The notes beneath the pieces were generated by a model. It saw only the letters and a list, made by a program, of their open reading frames with translations. It had not been told where the DNA came from and made no database searches. From Candidatus Wallbacteria bacterium (GTDB lineage Bacteria; Muiribacteriota; UBA6191; JACPRK01), in contig JACQZN010000057.1 of NCBI GenBank assembly GCA_016213845.1, positions 53,004 through 117,003 of the forward strand: a DNA stretch of 64,000 bases, read 5' to 3'. This document shows, piece after piece, positions 39,533 through 48,423 of this stretch; the stretch's first letter is position 1; every line of letters begins with the position of its first letter. Position numbers and translations under genes: made by a program.

Positions 39533-39694
39533 TCGAGCCGGAGTATAGCATCGGGGCTCGACTCCCCTCCCCTGTCGCCGCCCGGCGCGCGGGCCCGGTC
39601 GGTCGAACAGAAGCTGCCGGCCGACGGCCGCCTTTGTCTGTCACCCGGCGGCCCCTGAAGGCCGATCTCATGATTGAGGAGAGTGGCTCATTCC

Positions 39695-41005
39695 ATGCCG
39701 ATCGCACGCACCCTCGCCCGCAAGCTGGGGCTCGCCGCGCTGGCCGCGAGCATCCTGGGCACCGGCGCCGCCCAGGCGGCCTTCACCGGCCGAGACCCGG
39801 TCATCTACCAGCGTCCGTCCACGATGTTCGCGGTGGAGAGCCAGATCCACCTGGCGCGCAAGCGCTGGGAGACCGCCATCGAGTCTCTGAAGCGCGCCCT
39901 GCACGACCAACCCGACAACGTGCGGCTGGCCCAGAAGCTGGGAGAGCTGCACATACGCCTCGAGCAGTACGACAAGGCGATCGCCGTGCTCGAGGAGTAC
40001 CTCTCCGCCGCCTCTTCCCGCAACAACGTCTACTACCTGCTCGCCTTCTGCCACGACCGCCTCAACCACTTCCGCGAGGCGCTCGGCTACTACACGAAGG
40101 CACTCAAGACCGAGCCCGGGCGCCTCACCATCTACGTCCGGGCGGCCCAGATCCGGCTCAGGCAAGGCCTCGTCTACGACGCGGCGAAGATCCTGCGGAG
40201 GGCCCTGGAGATCGACCGCGATTACACCCCGGCCATCCAGGAGCTCACCATCGTCAACAAGCTCATCAAGGAGAACAAGAGCAATATCTACCGCCGCGGG
40301 AACATGGTCGTCTTGTTCCGAGACTTCCGGCAGTTCTCCCAGATCGACGCCCTCTACCCGGCGCTCGAACAGCACCGCAACAACCTGGAGACCAACCTCA
40401 AGTTCCACATCCCTACGCTCTGGGTGAAAATCGTCAAGAAGATCGACCATCACGACAACCCACCGGCGCTGAACAACTGGAACGAGGACGTCCTGGAGGT
40501 GACCGAGGAGACGCTGGAAAAGGGCAACCACGAGGTGATCGCCCACGAGCTGGCCTACCTCTACCTGCTCAAGATGACGGGCAACAACCTGCCCCGCTGG
40601 CTGGCCGAGGGCATCGCGCTCTGGCAGTCGCGGCCCAGGTTCCTCGCGGCTACTCCGCTTCGGAGCACCGACAACCGGTGGCCCGAGGACATGCGATTCC
40701 TGTCCTCCGAGAAGAAGTACCTGGCCTTCGAGAAGCAGGACCTCGCGACCAAGCGCCAGCTGGTGCGGGCGTTCGTCCTGACGAGGTTTCTGCTCGACAA
40801 CTACGGCTGGGAAGGCATGAGGAAGATCCTGGCCGCCTACAAGGACGGCGAGACCCGGTTCTCCACCATCGCCTGGAACACGCTGCACATCCAGCTACAG
40901 ATGCTGATCGCGCGCTGGAACGTCTACGTGATCACGAACTTCTACTTCAATCCGACCACTCAGACGATGACCTGGAACACGGACAAGGGCCCGGGGAATA
41001 CGTGA
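39695..41005 (+). CDS. Exported TPR protein with degenerate gluzincin (peptidase MA-like) motif
   Basis: The 436-residue product has a signal peptide (1-28, ending GAAQA) and TPR repeats (about 45-195, for example EQYDKAIAVLEEYLSAASSR). A helical domain contains HELAYLYLLKMTGNNLPRWL followed by AEGIALW. In peptidase MA proteins this reads HExxH...EG, but here the second zinc histidine is Tyr288 while His284, Glu285 and Glu305 remain, so catalysis is doubtful. I chose the ATG at 39695 over upstream TTG/GTG codons. The stop lies three bases before a repeat array. Confidence 0.75.
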   Translation: MPIARTLARKLGLAALAASILGTGAAQAAFTGRDPVIYQRPSTMFAVESQIHLARKRWETAIESLKRALHDQPDNVRLAQKLGELHIRLEQYDKAIAVLEEYLSAASSRNNVYYLLAFCHDRLNHFREALGYYTKALKTEPGRLTIYVRAAQIRLRQGLVYDAAKILRRALEIDRDYTPAIQELTIVNKLIKENKSNIYRRGNMVVLFRDFRQFSQIDALYPALEQHRNNLETNLKFHIPTLWVKIVKKIDHHDNPPALNNWNEDVLEVTEETLEKGNHEVIAHELAYLYLLKMTGNNLPRWLAEGIALWQSRPRFLAATPLRSTDNRWPEDMRFLSSEKKYLAFEKQDLATKRQLVRAFVLTRFLLDNYGWEGMRKILAAYKDGETRFSTIAWNTLHIQLQMLIARWNVYVITNFYFNPTTQTMTWNTDKGPGNT

Positions 41006-41008
41006 GAG

Positions 41009-41145
41009 GTGAGGCTTGAGGCGTGAGGCTTGAGGAGTGAGAATCGAGAATCGCCGCTCCGGGGCGTATCCGACTCCTCACGGCCCTAGCCTGACGCCTG
41101 ATCCCTGAGGCCTCACCCCTCAAGCCTCACTCCTCAAGCCTCACT
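41009..41145. repeat. Inverted 7-nt-period arrays after the TPR gene
   Basis: Six heptamers (GTGAGGC, TTGAGGC, GTGAGGC, TTGAGGA, GTGAGAA, TCGAGAA) begin three bases after the TGA of the TPR gene. A 7-periodic block (41089-41110) and five heptamers of CCTCAAG/CCTCACT type (41111-41145) form a complementary arm. The next gene is codirectional, so this would act as a hairpin at one 3' end. Confidence 0.8.
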
Positions 41146-41287
41146 CCCTTGCCCCTGAGGGGCGCGCAGCGTACCTTTCTTGCGTCGAGGGCTTCGAAAC
41201 TGTTCGATCGGCTTCCGATACCTTTTCCTGGTGGAGGCTACTAAGTCGATCGCAAGCCCACCTGACTACTTACGAGGAGGACCCGCC

Positions 41288-41785
41288 GTGCTCAAGAGAA
41301 CCGCTGCTGTCGTGCTCGCCCTGGCCCTGTCCATTCCGGGCGCCTACGCGGCCGGCATCGTCAACATCGATTCCGACCAGCCCGCCACCGTCATCGTCGA
41401 CGGTGAGGAGGTCGGCGCCACCCCGATCACCGTGCGCGACCTGGCTCCCGGGTACCACACGATTCGCCTCGAGAATCCGAGGACCCAGCAGTTTCGCGAG
41501 TTCAACTTCTACTCGCCCAAGCGCTCCAGCGTCGAGAAAGACATCCGCCTCACCTGGGCCGACGTGCCGCCGCCCGTGATCCACACCCAGCCCGTGGGAG
41601 AGCCCGTCTACGCCGCGCCCCCGCCCCCCGAGCCCCCGAAGAAGGACAACACGAAGGCCCGCATGCGCAACACCATGCTCGGCATCGGTCTCGTCAATGA
41701 GGTCTTCAACAAGGGCGGCAGCAAGGGCGGCGTCCGCAAGGGTGTCGTCGGCGCCGGCCTGCTCAATGAGCTGATCAACAAGTAG
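41288..41785 (+). CDS. Exported PEGA-domain protein
   Basis: The 165-residue product has a signal peptide (residues 1-20, VLKRTAAVVLALALSIPGAY) and one PEGA domain, recognisable by INIDSDQPATVIVDGEEVGA or its like followed by TPITVRDLAPGYHTIRLENP. A proline-rich linker and a glycine/lysine-rich tail (about 125-165) complete it. PEGA domains occur in surface and envelope proteins and are thought to bind cell-wall or surface polymers. The GTG at 41288 is chosen because GAGGAGG lies seven bases upstream. The TAG stop is inside the first unit of a repeat array. Confidence 0.8.
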   Translation: MLKRTAAVVLALALSIPGAYAAGIVNIDSDQPATVIVDGEEVGATPITVRDLAPGYHTIRLENPRTQQFREFNFYSPKRSSVEKDIRLTWADVPPPVIHTQPVGEPVYAAPPPPEPPKKDNTKARMRNTMLGIGLVNEVFNKGGSKGGVRKGVVGAGLLNELINK

Positions 41786-41880
41786 GCTTGAGGCTTGAGA
41801 ATTGAGGCTTGAGAAGCGAGGAGCCGGAAGATCGACCTCACTCCTCGAGCCTCGAGCCTCAAGCCTCACTCCTCAAGCCT
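41784..41880. repeat. Inverted 7-nt-period arrays supplying stop codons of two convergent genes
   Basis: Five units of AGGCTTG type (41784-41818) and six units of CCTCAAG/CCTCGAG type (41836-41877, with a partial unit to 41880) form complementary arms. The TAG of the PEGA gene (41783-41785) and the TGA of the CHASE2 gene (41875-41873) both lie in the array. A transcript from either direction can fold into a long imperfect hairpin. Confidence 0.85.
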
Positions 41881-44191
41881 TACCTCGCCCCTTCCCCCCG
41901 CCCAGGCGGCCACCGGGGGTGCCGAAAGAGCGCACCTGGTTACGGCCGCCTTGCTTGGCGGCATAGAGGGCCTCGTCGGCTTCGGAGATGAAGGTCTTGG
42001 CGTTCTTGGCTTGCGTGTGACCCATGCTGGCCAGGCCGATGCTGATGGTCACTTCCAGCTGCTTGCCCTCGTGGGGGACCCGCATCTCCTCGATGCGGCT
42101 GCGGATGCGCTCTGCCAGGAGCGCGGCGCCGTCCGGGTCGGTCTCGGGGAGGATGACGGCGAACTCCTCGCCGCCGTAACGGGCCGCCGTGTCGGACAGA
42201 CGGATGGAGCGCTTGACCTGCTCGGCGACCATCCTGAGCACCCGATCGCCCAGCTGATGGCCATAGGTATCGTTGAAGCTCTTGAAGTGGTCGATGTCCG
42301 TCAGCAACAGCGAGAGCTTGCCTCCGTAGCGCGAGGCTCTTCCGAACTCTTTCTCGATCTCCAGGTCGAAGATGTGCCGGACCTGCAGGGTGGTCAGGCC
42401 GTCGATCGTCGCCAGCTTGTAGTGACGCGCATTCTGCAGGGCCGTGTAGGTGATGGAGGAGAGCGTGGTCCAGTAGGTATGATCCTCTTCGCTCGTGACG
42501 GTTTGCTCCAGTTCCGGGCCGAAAAGCACGAGGCACCCCTCGGCGGCCTCGCGGTGCAAGAGCGGCATCAGGACGACCTCGTCCTCGTCCAGGCCGGCCG
42601 GGGGTGAGACGCCGTCCAGCTCAGCTAGCCGCACGGGTGAGGGCCTCGCGGCCCAGCGGCTTCGAAGCGCTGAGCGTAGCTCCTCGGAGAGCGCCCACTC
42701 GGCCATGCCGGCCGGGCACTCCCGGGAGCCCGCGAACACTTCCAGCTCTTCCGGCATCTCGCTCGGCATCACCAGTGCGCTGCCGGCGGCGCCGGTCTGG
42801 GTCACGTAGCTGTCCTGGATCAGCTCCCTGAGCTCCTCCAGGATGAGCGTCGAGTTGAACCGGCGGCTGTAGAGGGTCAACCGCTGCAGACTGGCGATCC
42901 TGCGGCGCAGGTCGTAGGCGAGCAGGAACAGCTTCATCATGACGAACTGCCCGACGGCCAGCGCCGTTGCCGGGTAGACGTCCAGGAGAACGTCGAGCCG
43001 CTCGAAGGCTGCGACGCTGGCAGCCAGCAGGCTTGCCGTGAGACCGGCCACGAGCAGCATGCTGAAGCGCAGCTCGAGCCGCAGGAAGGCCCACGGCAGC
43101 GTGAGGCCGGCGAGGGCCAAAGCCACCAGGTGCCAGCCGCCCGAAATCCGCCGCAGGAAGTCCCTGTCCAGCAGGTTCTTCACGACGTTGGCCTGGGCCT
43201 CGACGCCGGCCATCGGGCCGAAGGGGACCGTCTTCATGTCGATGCCGGTGGCGTTGACGCCGACCAGCACGAGCCGGCCTCGCAGCGGCTCCAGCGCGTG
43301 GAGCTGCCGGGCGATTTCGGCCGGTCTCGAGGGATTCGTGGGCGAGAGCTTCTCTGCTTCCTCGAGGGCCTCCATCGTGGAGAGCACTGCAGCGGCGGGC
43401 AGGATGGGAAATGCCCCGCGCGAGGTGAGCGCCGAGTAGTTGACGTAGGCGCTCGCCTCGGCGACGGAGCGCAGGATGTGCTCGCCCTCCAGGCGGTCGA
43501 TGCCCCGCTTGAGCTGGGCGCGGGCGGGCGGGACCGTGTAGGTGCCTAGCACGAGCCTGCCGCCGACGCCCAGCTCGGGCTGTACGCTCAGGTACTCGCT
43601 GGCGGTCGCCAGCGCCAGGGTGGGGACCAGCTTCCCGGCCAGCCGCTGGGCCAGCGGCATCACGCGCAGGATGCCGTCGACGTTGTCGTAGATGAAGTCG
43701 ATGTTGACGATGCCGATGCCACGCGCGGCAGCGTCGAATGCGGCCAGCGGGCGGCGGACGTAAACCTCCTTGCGGAGCTCTCCGGTCTCGTTCTCGAAGA
43801 CGACGCGAGTCTTCACCTCTGCGGCGAGGATCACGTTGCCGGCAGCTTTCAGAGCGTGCGCCAGCGCACGGTCTTCCGCCGGCTCCTTGGAAGGCTCATC
43901 GAAGAGGAAGTCCATGCCGACCACACGCGCGCCTGCCAGCCGCGCGGCGTCGACGATGCGCGCCCACTGCCCGCGGCGCCAGGGCAGGTTGCCCACCTTC
44001 CTCAGGCAGTCGTCGGTCACCTCGACCAGAGCGACGTTGGGATCGATGTCTGAGGACGGCGGACGGCTTCGGAACTTCCAGTCGACGAAGCGGCTTTCCG
44101 CGCCCTCGAAGAGGTTCGCTGCCGTGGCCGCCAGCACGAGGGCCGCCACCAGCACCCCGAGTACATAGGCCACTGCGGATCGCGAAGGCAT
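41873..44191 (-). CDS. CHASE2-GGDEF diguanylate cyclase
   Basis: This 772-residue membrane protein would make cyclic di-GMP in response to an extracytoplasmic signal. An N-terminal helix (about 8-27) is followed by a periplasmic CHASE2 domain (about 30-335, with DPNVALVEVTDDCLRKVG and FDEPSKEPAEDRALAHAL) and three membrane helices (about 345-430). A GAF-like linker region precedes the GGDEF domain (about 605-760). The active site is intact as GGEEF (673-677), and the inhibitory I-site RLSD (664-667) is present, predicting product feedback. The stop codon is within a repeat array. Confidence 0.93.
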   Translation of the reverse strand: MPSRSAVAYVLGVLVAALVLAATAANLFEGAESRFVDWKFRSRPPSSDIDPNVALVEVTDDCLRKVGNLPWRRGQWARIVDAARLAGARVVGMDFLFDEPSKEPAEDRALAHALKAAGNVILAAEVKTRVVFENETGELRKEVYVRRPLAAFDAAARGIGIVNIDFIYDNVDGILRVMPLAQRLAGKLVPTLALATASEYLSVQPELGVGGRLVLGTYTVPPARAQLKRGIDRLEGEHILRSVAEASAYVNYSALTSRGAFPILPAAAVLSTMEALEEAEKLSPTNPSRPAEIARQLHALEPLRGRLVLVGVNATGIDMKTVPFGPMAGVEAQANVVKNLLDRDFLRRISGGWHLVALALAGLTLPWAFLRLELRFSMLLVAGLTASLLAASVAAFERLDVLLDVYPATALAVGQFVMMKLFLLAYDLRRRIASLQRLTLYSRRFNSTLILEELRELIQDSYVTQTGAAGSALVMPSEMPEELEVFAGSRECPAGMAEWALSEELRSALRSRWAARPSPVRLAELDGVSPPAGLDEDEVVLMPLLHREAAEGCLVLFGPELEQTVTSEEDHTYWTTLSSITYTALQNARHYKLATIDGLTTLQVRHIFDLEIEKEFGRASRYGGKLSLLLTDIDHFKSFNDTYGHQLGDRVLRMVAEQVKRSIRLSDTAARYGGEEFAVILPETDPDGAALLAERIRSRIEEMRVPHEGKQLEVTISIGLASMGHTQAKNAKTFISEADEALYAAKQGGRNQVRSFGTPGGRLGGGKGRGKA

Positions 44192-44251
44192 GGTGAGACC
44201 GGATCATAACCCGATCAGCCTGGAGAAAGCGGCCGCGCGAGACGCTTGGCC

Positions 44252-44325
44252 CGGAAAACCCGTGGCGTCTACCTGTACCGGGTTTTCAAGAAAACCCGGT
44301 ACAGGTAGACGCCACGGGTTTTCCG
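44252..44325. repeat. Perfect 36-bp inverted repeat with 2-nt loop
   Basis: Positions 44252-44287 are the exact reverse complement of 44290-44325, with AA between. Arms begin CGGAAAACCCGTGGCGTCTA. It lies between the divergent starts of the CHASE2 gene and the prepilin-like operon, 61 bp and about 90 bp away. There is no adjacent transposase. It may be a mobile-element remnant, a protein-binding palindrome, a cruciform, or a fold-back artefact of assembly. Confidence 0.9.
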
Positions 44326-44417
44326 CCATGGGCCACGAGGCGGGCGCGATGGAGCTTCCGTGAATCCAAGCGTTCCGGGAAGACTGGCCGGTCGGCTATA
44401 CTCGAAGGAGCATGGCG

Positions 44418-46874
44418 ATGCATTCGTTCGGCTCCCGGCGCGGGTTCCTGATGTGGACGGTCCTGGGAATCCTGGCCGTCATGGGCATCCTCGCCTTCGC
44501 CCTCAACTACATGGCGCGCCAGCAGAACGCGATGGCGCACCGCGTCTACTTCGGCGAGGTCGCGCAGCATCTGGCGCAAGGTGGCCTGGAGCTGATGGGC
44601 CGGCGCGTGCGCGACACGCTCTACATCCGCCGCTTGCCGCGCGCGAATGCCCGCCCCGAAGACGGCTCCTTCTTCTCCGCCTTTCTCCTCGACAACGAAC
44701 GACTCAAGAAGTTCTTCGACTCCTTCGGCTTCAGGCAGGAGGAGTGGTTCCAGCAGCTCTTCGGCAAGGACTACCGCTACCCGCTGGACGTCCTGGTGAA
44801 GCAGGTCCGCGGGAGCTCGCTCAGGATCTCGCTAGCAGTCGACCCGCAGCCGCTCTGCAAGGACCCGATCGTGGTCGACGCGGTCGAGAAGCGCGTCCGG
44901 CTGGTGCTCCGCTCGCGCGGGGAGTACCGGGGCGTGGTCCGCGAGCTTTCGACCGGCTACGAGGTGAAGGTCGTCCACCCGTTCCCCCCGGTGGCCTCGA
45001 AGTTCACGCTCTTCGCCCACGAGGCGGAGCCCGGCCAGGGCTACAACACCTTCCGCAACGACACGAGCGGCATGCCCTACACCCCGAACGACTTCCCGCC
45101 GGTCGTTTTCGACAACACCCCGCCCGAGGAGGTGCAGGACCGCACCCTCATCGCCGAGAACCTCCCGAACGAGCAGACGGCTCCCTTCGCCCAGATGGGC
45201 CAGGTGCGGACAGCCCTGGAGCGGCGCGGCTGGATCTACCTGGGAACCGGCACCGGCAGCCGCGAAGTCCACCTCAACATGACCGCCGGCCCCGTGCTGG
45301 TCGGAGCCAAAGGATACGGCGAGTACTTTCACCTCTTCGACCCGCTACCCGAGGCCACTGGCGGCTTCGACGCCAAGCCCGCCTACTTCGCCGTGATGCA
45401 GCCCCCTGCCTTCTTCGAACAGCCCGTCGCCGACCTGGTCCATCCCGGCGTCCAGCAGAAGCCGAACATCAATTTCCTCTACTGGGCCTTCCACTACCCG
45501 GACGCCAGCAGCAACCTGCGCGACGGCACCCTGGGCGGCTCGCTCCAGACCGAATCCTCCAGCGTCCTGCACCTCTACGGCACGCACGCCAATCCCAGCC
45601 GCACGAAGGTCTTCGGCAACGTCTTCCAGGACTACATCCGCTTCGGCTACCTGGCCCTCGACCGCGACACCTCCAACACCGACGAGGACCTCCAGCGCGC
45701 CAACCTCGCCGCCGCGGGCCTGCCTCCGCACGTGCGAGTCCGCGACACCATCGACCCCGTCTTCAAGTACGCCACCGAGGAGGAGTACACCGACGACCTG
45801 CGCGCCGAATCCGCCGGCCAGCCCCGCATGACGCTCTCCACCATCCCACCCGAAGTGGTGAACAAGAACTTCGTCATCGACGGCGTGATGGCCGACCCGG
45901 GGTGGCCCACCGTTCCGCTCGACCTGGGCACCTACCGCTACGCCCGGATGTTCGACGGCATCTACGACTCGGGCGAGTCCGACCCGGCGCGCAACCGCGG
46001 CTACTCTCGCTACATGTCGCAAGTCGAGGCCGTCCCCTACAACGAGATGCTGGACTACATGTTCTACGGAGGCGTCATCCCGCCGCAGTCCAACCCGCTC
46101 TACCAGGGGCCCACGCTCCCCGAGGGCAACGAGTTCTACCAGCAGGCCGACCAGGTTGCGATCGACTTCCACGACCCGCTCCACGACGAGCTGAGGCGGA
46201 CCGGCTACTTCCAGGGCGCCCTGAGGAGCGTCTTCCAGCCGGGCTCGGCGAGCTACTCGGAGTCGATCGGCACGACCGAAGCGGCGCGCGCCGGGCTGCG
46301 CCCGCCCGATGTGAAGTCGCCCAGCCCCGCATCGACGCTGCTGCTGGCTCGCACCTACGCCGAGTACCGCACGCCTTCCGACTTCATGGCCGAGCATTAC
46401 AACGCGGCCGCCAACATCCTGGAGCTGCACCGCTCGGTCCGCATCCGCCAGGGCGACCTCGTCCTGCCGCCCAACATGCGGTACGTCGGCAGCGGAATGA
46501 TACTCCTGATGAATGGCTCCATCACCAGCCAGGGCCAGGTGCCGCTCGCCGACCCGTCGAGCGCCATGGAGAGCACCCTCACGCTCGCGACCCTCGACGG
46601 CGACGTGCTCCTGGGCCCGGGAGCGCACCAGGCCGCCTTCATCGCCCCGGCCGGCGCCCTGCGTCCGCTGAACGGACTGCCACTCGGCCTCGAAGGCACC
46701 GCCGCCGCCCGGATCGTTCCCCCGTCCAGCCTGACCGCGGGTGGGCAACTGGTCTACCGCGGCGTCTACGATCCCGCCACCGACCTGCGCGAGCCCCGGG
46801 GAAGCGCCTATATCGACTACTACCAGATCGCCATGGAAGATAGCCCCATGGACTGGAGCCGGATCACACCATGA
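44418..46874 (+). CDS. Large GspK/PilX-like pseudopilin-type protein
   Basis: The 818-residue product begins MHSFGSRRGFLMWTVLGILA, a short basic leader ending RRG before a 22-residue hydrophobic helix. This resembles a class III prepilin peptidase site but lacks Glu5 of the mature pilin, as GspK and PilX do. The large remainder is extracytoplasmic, of mixed content, and not recognised. The ATG at 44418 has GAAGGAG seven bases upstream. The ATG at 44412 is only one base from it. A TATACT box at 44397 may be the -10. It overlaps the next gene by ATGA. Confidence 0.7.
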   Translation: MHSFGSRRGFLMWTVLGILAVMGILAFALNYMARQQNAMAHRVYFGEVAQHLAQGGLELMGRRVRDTLYIRRLPRANARPEDGSFFSAFLLDNERLKKFFDSFGFRQEEWFQQLFGKDYRYPLDVLVKQVRGSSLRISLAVDPQPLCKDPIVVDAVEKRVRLVLRSRGEYRGVVRELSTGYEVKVVHPFPPVASKFTLFAHEAEPGQGYNTFRNDTSGMPYTPNDFPPVVFDNTPPEEVQDRTLIAENLPNEQTAPFAQMGQVRTALERRGWIYLGTGTGSREVHLNMTAGPVLVGAKGYGEYFHLFDPLPEATGGFDAKPAYFAVMQPPAFFEQPVADLVHPGVQQKPNINFLYWAFHYPDASSNLRDGTLGGSLQTESSSVLHLYGTHANPSRTKVFGNVFQDYIRFGYLALDRDTSNTDEDLQRANLAAAGLPPHVRVRDTIDPVFKYATEEEYTDDLRAESAGQPRMTLSTIPPEVVNKNFVIDGVMADPGWPTVPLDLGTYRYARMFDGIYDSGESDPARNRGYSRYMSQVEAVPYNEMLDYMFYGGVIPPQSNPLYQGPTLPEGNEFYQQADQVAIDFHDPLHDELRRTGYFQGALRSVFQPGSASYSESIGTTEAARAGLRPPDVKSPSPASTLLLARTYAEYRTPSDFMAEHYNAAANILELHRSVRIRQGDLVLPPNMRYVGSGMILLMNGSITSQGQVPLADPSSAMESTLTLATLDGDVLLGPGAHQAAFIAPAGALRPLNGLPLGLEGTAAARIVPPSSLTAGGQLVYRGVYDPATDLREPRGSAYIDYYQIAMEDSPMDWSRITP

Positions 46875-47503
46875 GCGCTCGCCAGGAAGGCTCCGGCGCC
46901 GCGCGGCGCGGATTCAGCTTCATCGAGGTGCTGGTGGCGACGGCGCTCTTGGTGGCCGTGCTGATCCCGATCGTCTTCGTGATATCACAGTCGATGCGGA
47001 CTTCCGAGGTGAGCCTGGACGAGCTGACGGCCTCTCTCTGGGCGAGCGAGCTCGTGGAGCAGCTGGAGTGCTTGCCCTGGAGTGCCGGCTACCGGCGCAT
47101 CGTCTTCAGCCCCCACCCGAACCCCGCCCCGGACTTCCCCGAATGGCACGGCCTGCCGCCGGCGGGAATGGGCTTCGGCGAGGCCGATCCGAACGCACGC
47201 CCCCTGCAGCCGCCCATCGATACCAAGGAGTGGACGGTCACCGGCTATGTCTACTGGCAGCCGCCGCCGGACGATCCCCTGCTGAAGGCGCACTCCCGGC
47301 TCTATCTCTCGGCGCTCCCCGTGGACCACACGCGCCGCATCAAGCTCTACCACCCGGTCGCCGACCCGACCGGCATCACCGACCCGAACCTCTGGCAACT
47401 CTGGGCCCGGATCGACTGGGGCCGCACCTTCATGGGCGCCCCGCGCCAGTACCGCACCTGCGAGCTGACGACGCTTCTCGCCAACCCCGCCTTCAACCCG
47501 TGA
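46871..47503 (+). CDS. Prepilin-like minor pilin (PilV type)
   Basis: The 210-residue product has a classic type IV prepilin N-terminus, RRGFSFIEVLVATALLVAVL, with cleavage expected after Gly14 (mature Phe1, Glu5 present). The C-terminal part (about 50-210) is rich in Pro and Trp and is not recognised beyond this. It overlaps the upstream gene (ATGA) and the downstream gene (GTGA) by four bases each, so the four-gene set is likely translationally coupled. Confidence 0.8.
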   Translation: MSARQEGSGAARRGFSFIEVLVATALLVAVLIPIVFVISQSMRTSEVSLDELTASLWASELVEQLECLPWSAGYRRIVFSPHPNPAPDFPEWHGLPPAGMGFGEADPNARPLQPPIDTKEWTVTGYVYWQPPPDDPLLKAHSRLYLSALPVDHTRRIKLYHPVADPTGITDPNLWQLWARIDWGRTFMGAPRQYRTCELTTLLANPAFNP

Positions 47504-48423
47504 CTCCCCTCCCCCGACATCGGCCCCGCTCTACTCGATTCTCGATTCTCGATTCTCGATTCTCCCGGGTCGCCTTCACTCTCGTCGAAGGCCTCATCGC
47601 CTTGGTGCTGGCCGCGCTCGTGATGGGCGGTCTGATGGTCTACTTCGGGTTCACGATGCAGGGCTTCGTTCAGCAGGAGGACACGATGACGGGCAGCCGG
47701 GACGCCCAGCTCATCCTCTCCTGGCTGCGTGCCGACCTCACTGCCGCCGACGGCTACGACGCCTCCGGCACCGCGACGACGGGCACCACGTTTCCAAAGT
47801 CCGAGGTCCACCTGGTGCAGACCCTTGGGAGCGACAGGCTCGCGTTCTACATCCATACGCGCGCCCAGGAGCCGATTGTCCGCCCGGGAGACGACCCCGT
47901 CCTGGACGCGATGACCCCCGAGGCACGCACGGGCTCGTGGGTGCGGCTGCTCGGGCTCACGACCGACGATCCCATCTTCGGCTACCTCTCGCCGGGCACT
48001 GCTGCCAACGACTTTCTGCGCGTCATGAACTACGCGATGAACGCCGCGTCCTGGGTCCACCCGCGCGAGCCCGACGCCCCCAGGTTCCTGAACGTGAACG
48101 TCCGCTCAGGGAGCCTGACCGCGCCGGTCAGCTACCGGTTCCATCCGGTGCTGAAGCGGTTGGAACGCTCGGGCCCCAACGGTGTCACCCTGCTGGGTAG
48201 AGACGACGTGGACTACTTCGCGGTATCGCCCTTCTTCGAGCTCTTCGTCGACCCCGCACAACCCGGCGGCCCGCCGGAGCTGGTGCGGGTCTGGTACGAG
48301 ATCGCCCTGCGGATGCGCGCCCAGGCCGACGGCGCCAAGATTGCCAAGCGCACGCTCGATTTTTCGACCCGCGTGACGCCGGGCCACCTGAACGCTGCTA
48401 TCAAGTCGAGGTGGGGCCGATGA
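47500..48423 (+). CDS. Prepilin-like protein with repeat-encoded leader
   Basis: The 307-residue product has a prepilin helix FTLVEGLIALVLAALVMGGL preceded by Ala instead of Gly at the cleavage site, Glu5 present, and a C-terminal region with TLDFSTRVTPGHLNA. The only usable start is GTG 47500, overlapping the previous stop, because no start codon lies between the 7-nt array and the helix. The leader therefore contains four CTCGATT heptamers, translated as TRFSILDSRFS. Gain or loss of one unit would shift the frame. It overlaps the next gene by ATGA. Confidence 0.75.
   Translation: MTPLPRHRPRSTRFSILDSRFSRVAFTLVEGLIALVLAALVMGGLMVYFGFTMQGFVQQEDTMTGSRDAQLILSWLRADLTAADGYDASGTATTGTTFPKSEVHLVQTLGSDRLAFYIHTRAQEPIVRPGDDPVLDAMTPEARTGSWVRLLGLTTDDPIFGYLSPGTAANDFLRVMNYAMNAASWVHPREPDAPRFLNVNVRSGSLTAPVSYRFHPVLKRLERSGPNGVTLLGRDDVDYFAVSPFFELFVDPAQPGGPPELVRVWYEIALRMRAQADGAKIAKRTLDFSTRVTPGHLNAAIKSRWGR
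47534..47564 (+). repeat. Four perfect CTCGATT heptamers inside a prepilin leader
   Basis: Units are at 47534-47540, 47541-47547, 47548-47554 and 47555-47561, followed by a partial CTC. They lie in the coding sequence for the leader of the third prepilin-like gene. The unit length is not a multiple of three, so a slippage event changes the reading frame. Confidence 0.9.

Noticed and set aside
41180..41287. Start of the PEGA gene 36 codons further upstream
   Set aside because: The upstream residues do not form a signal peptide, whereas the GTG at 41288 has a strong ribosome binding site and opens directly into a clear signal peptide.
44192..44411. An insertion sequence around the 36-bp palindrome
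   Set aside because: There is no transposase frame, no target duplication and no terminal-repeat spacing. Only the palindrome itself can be supported.
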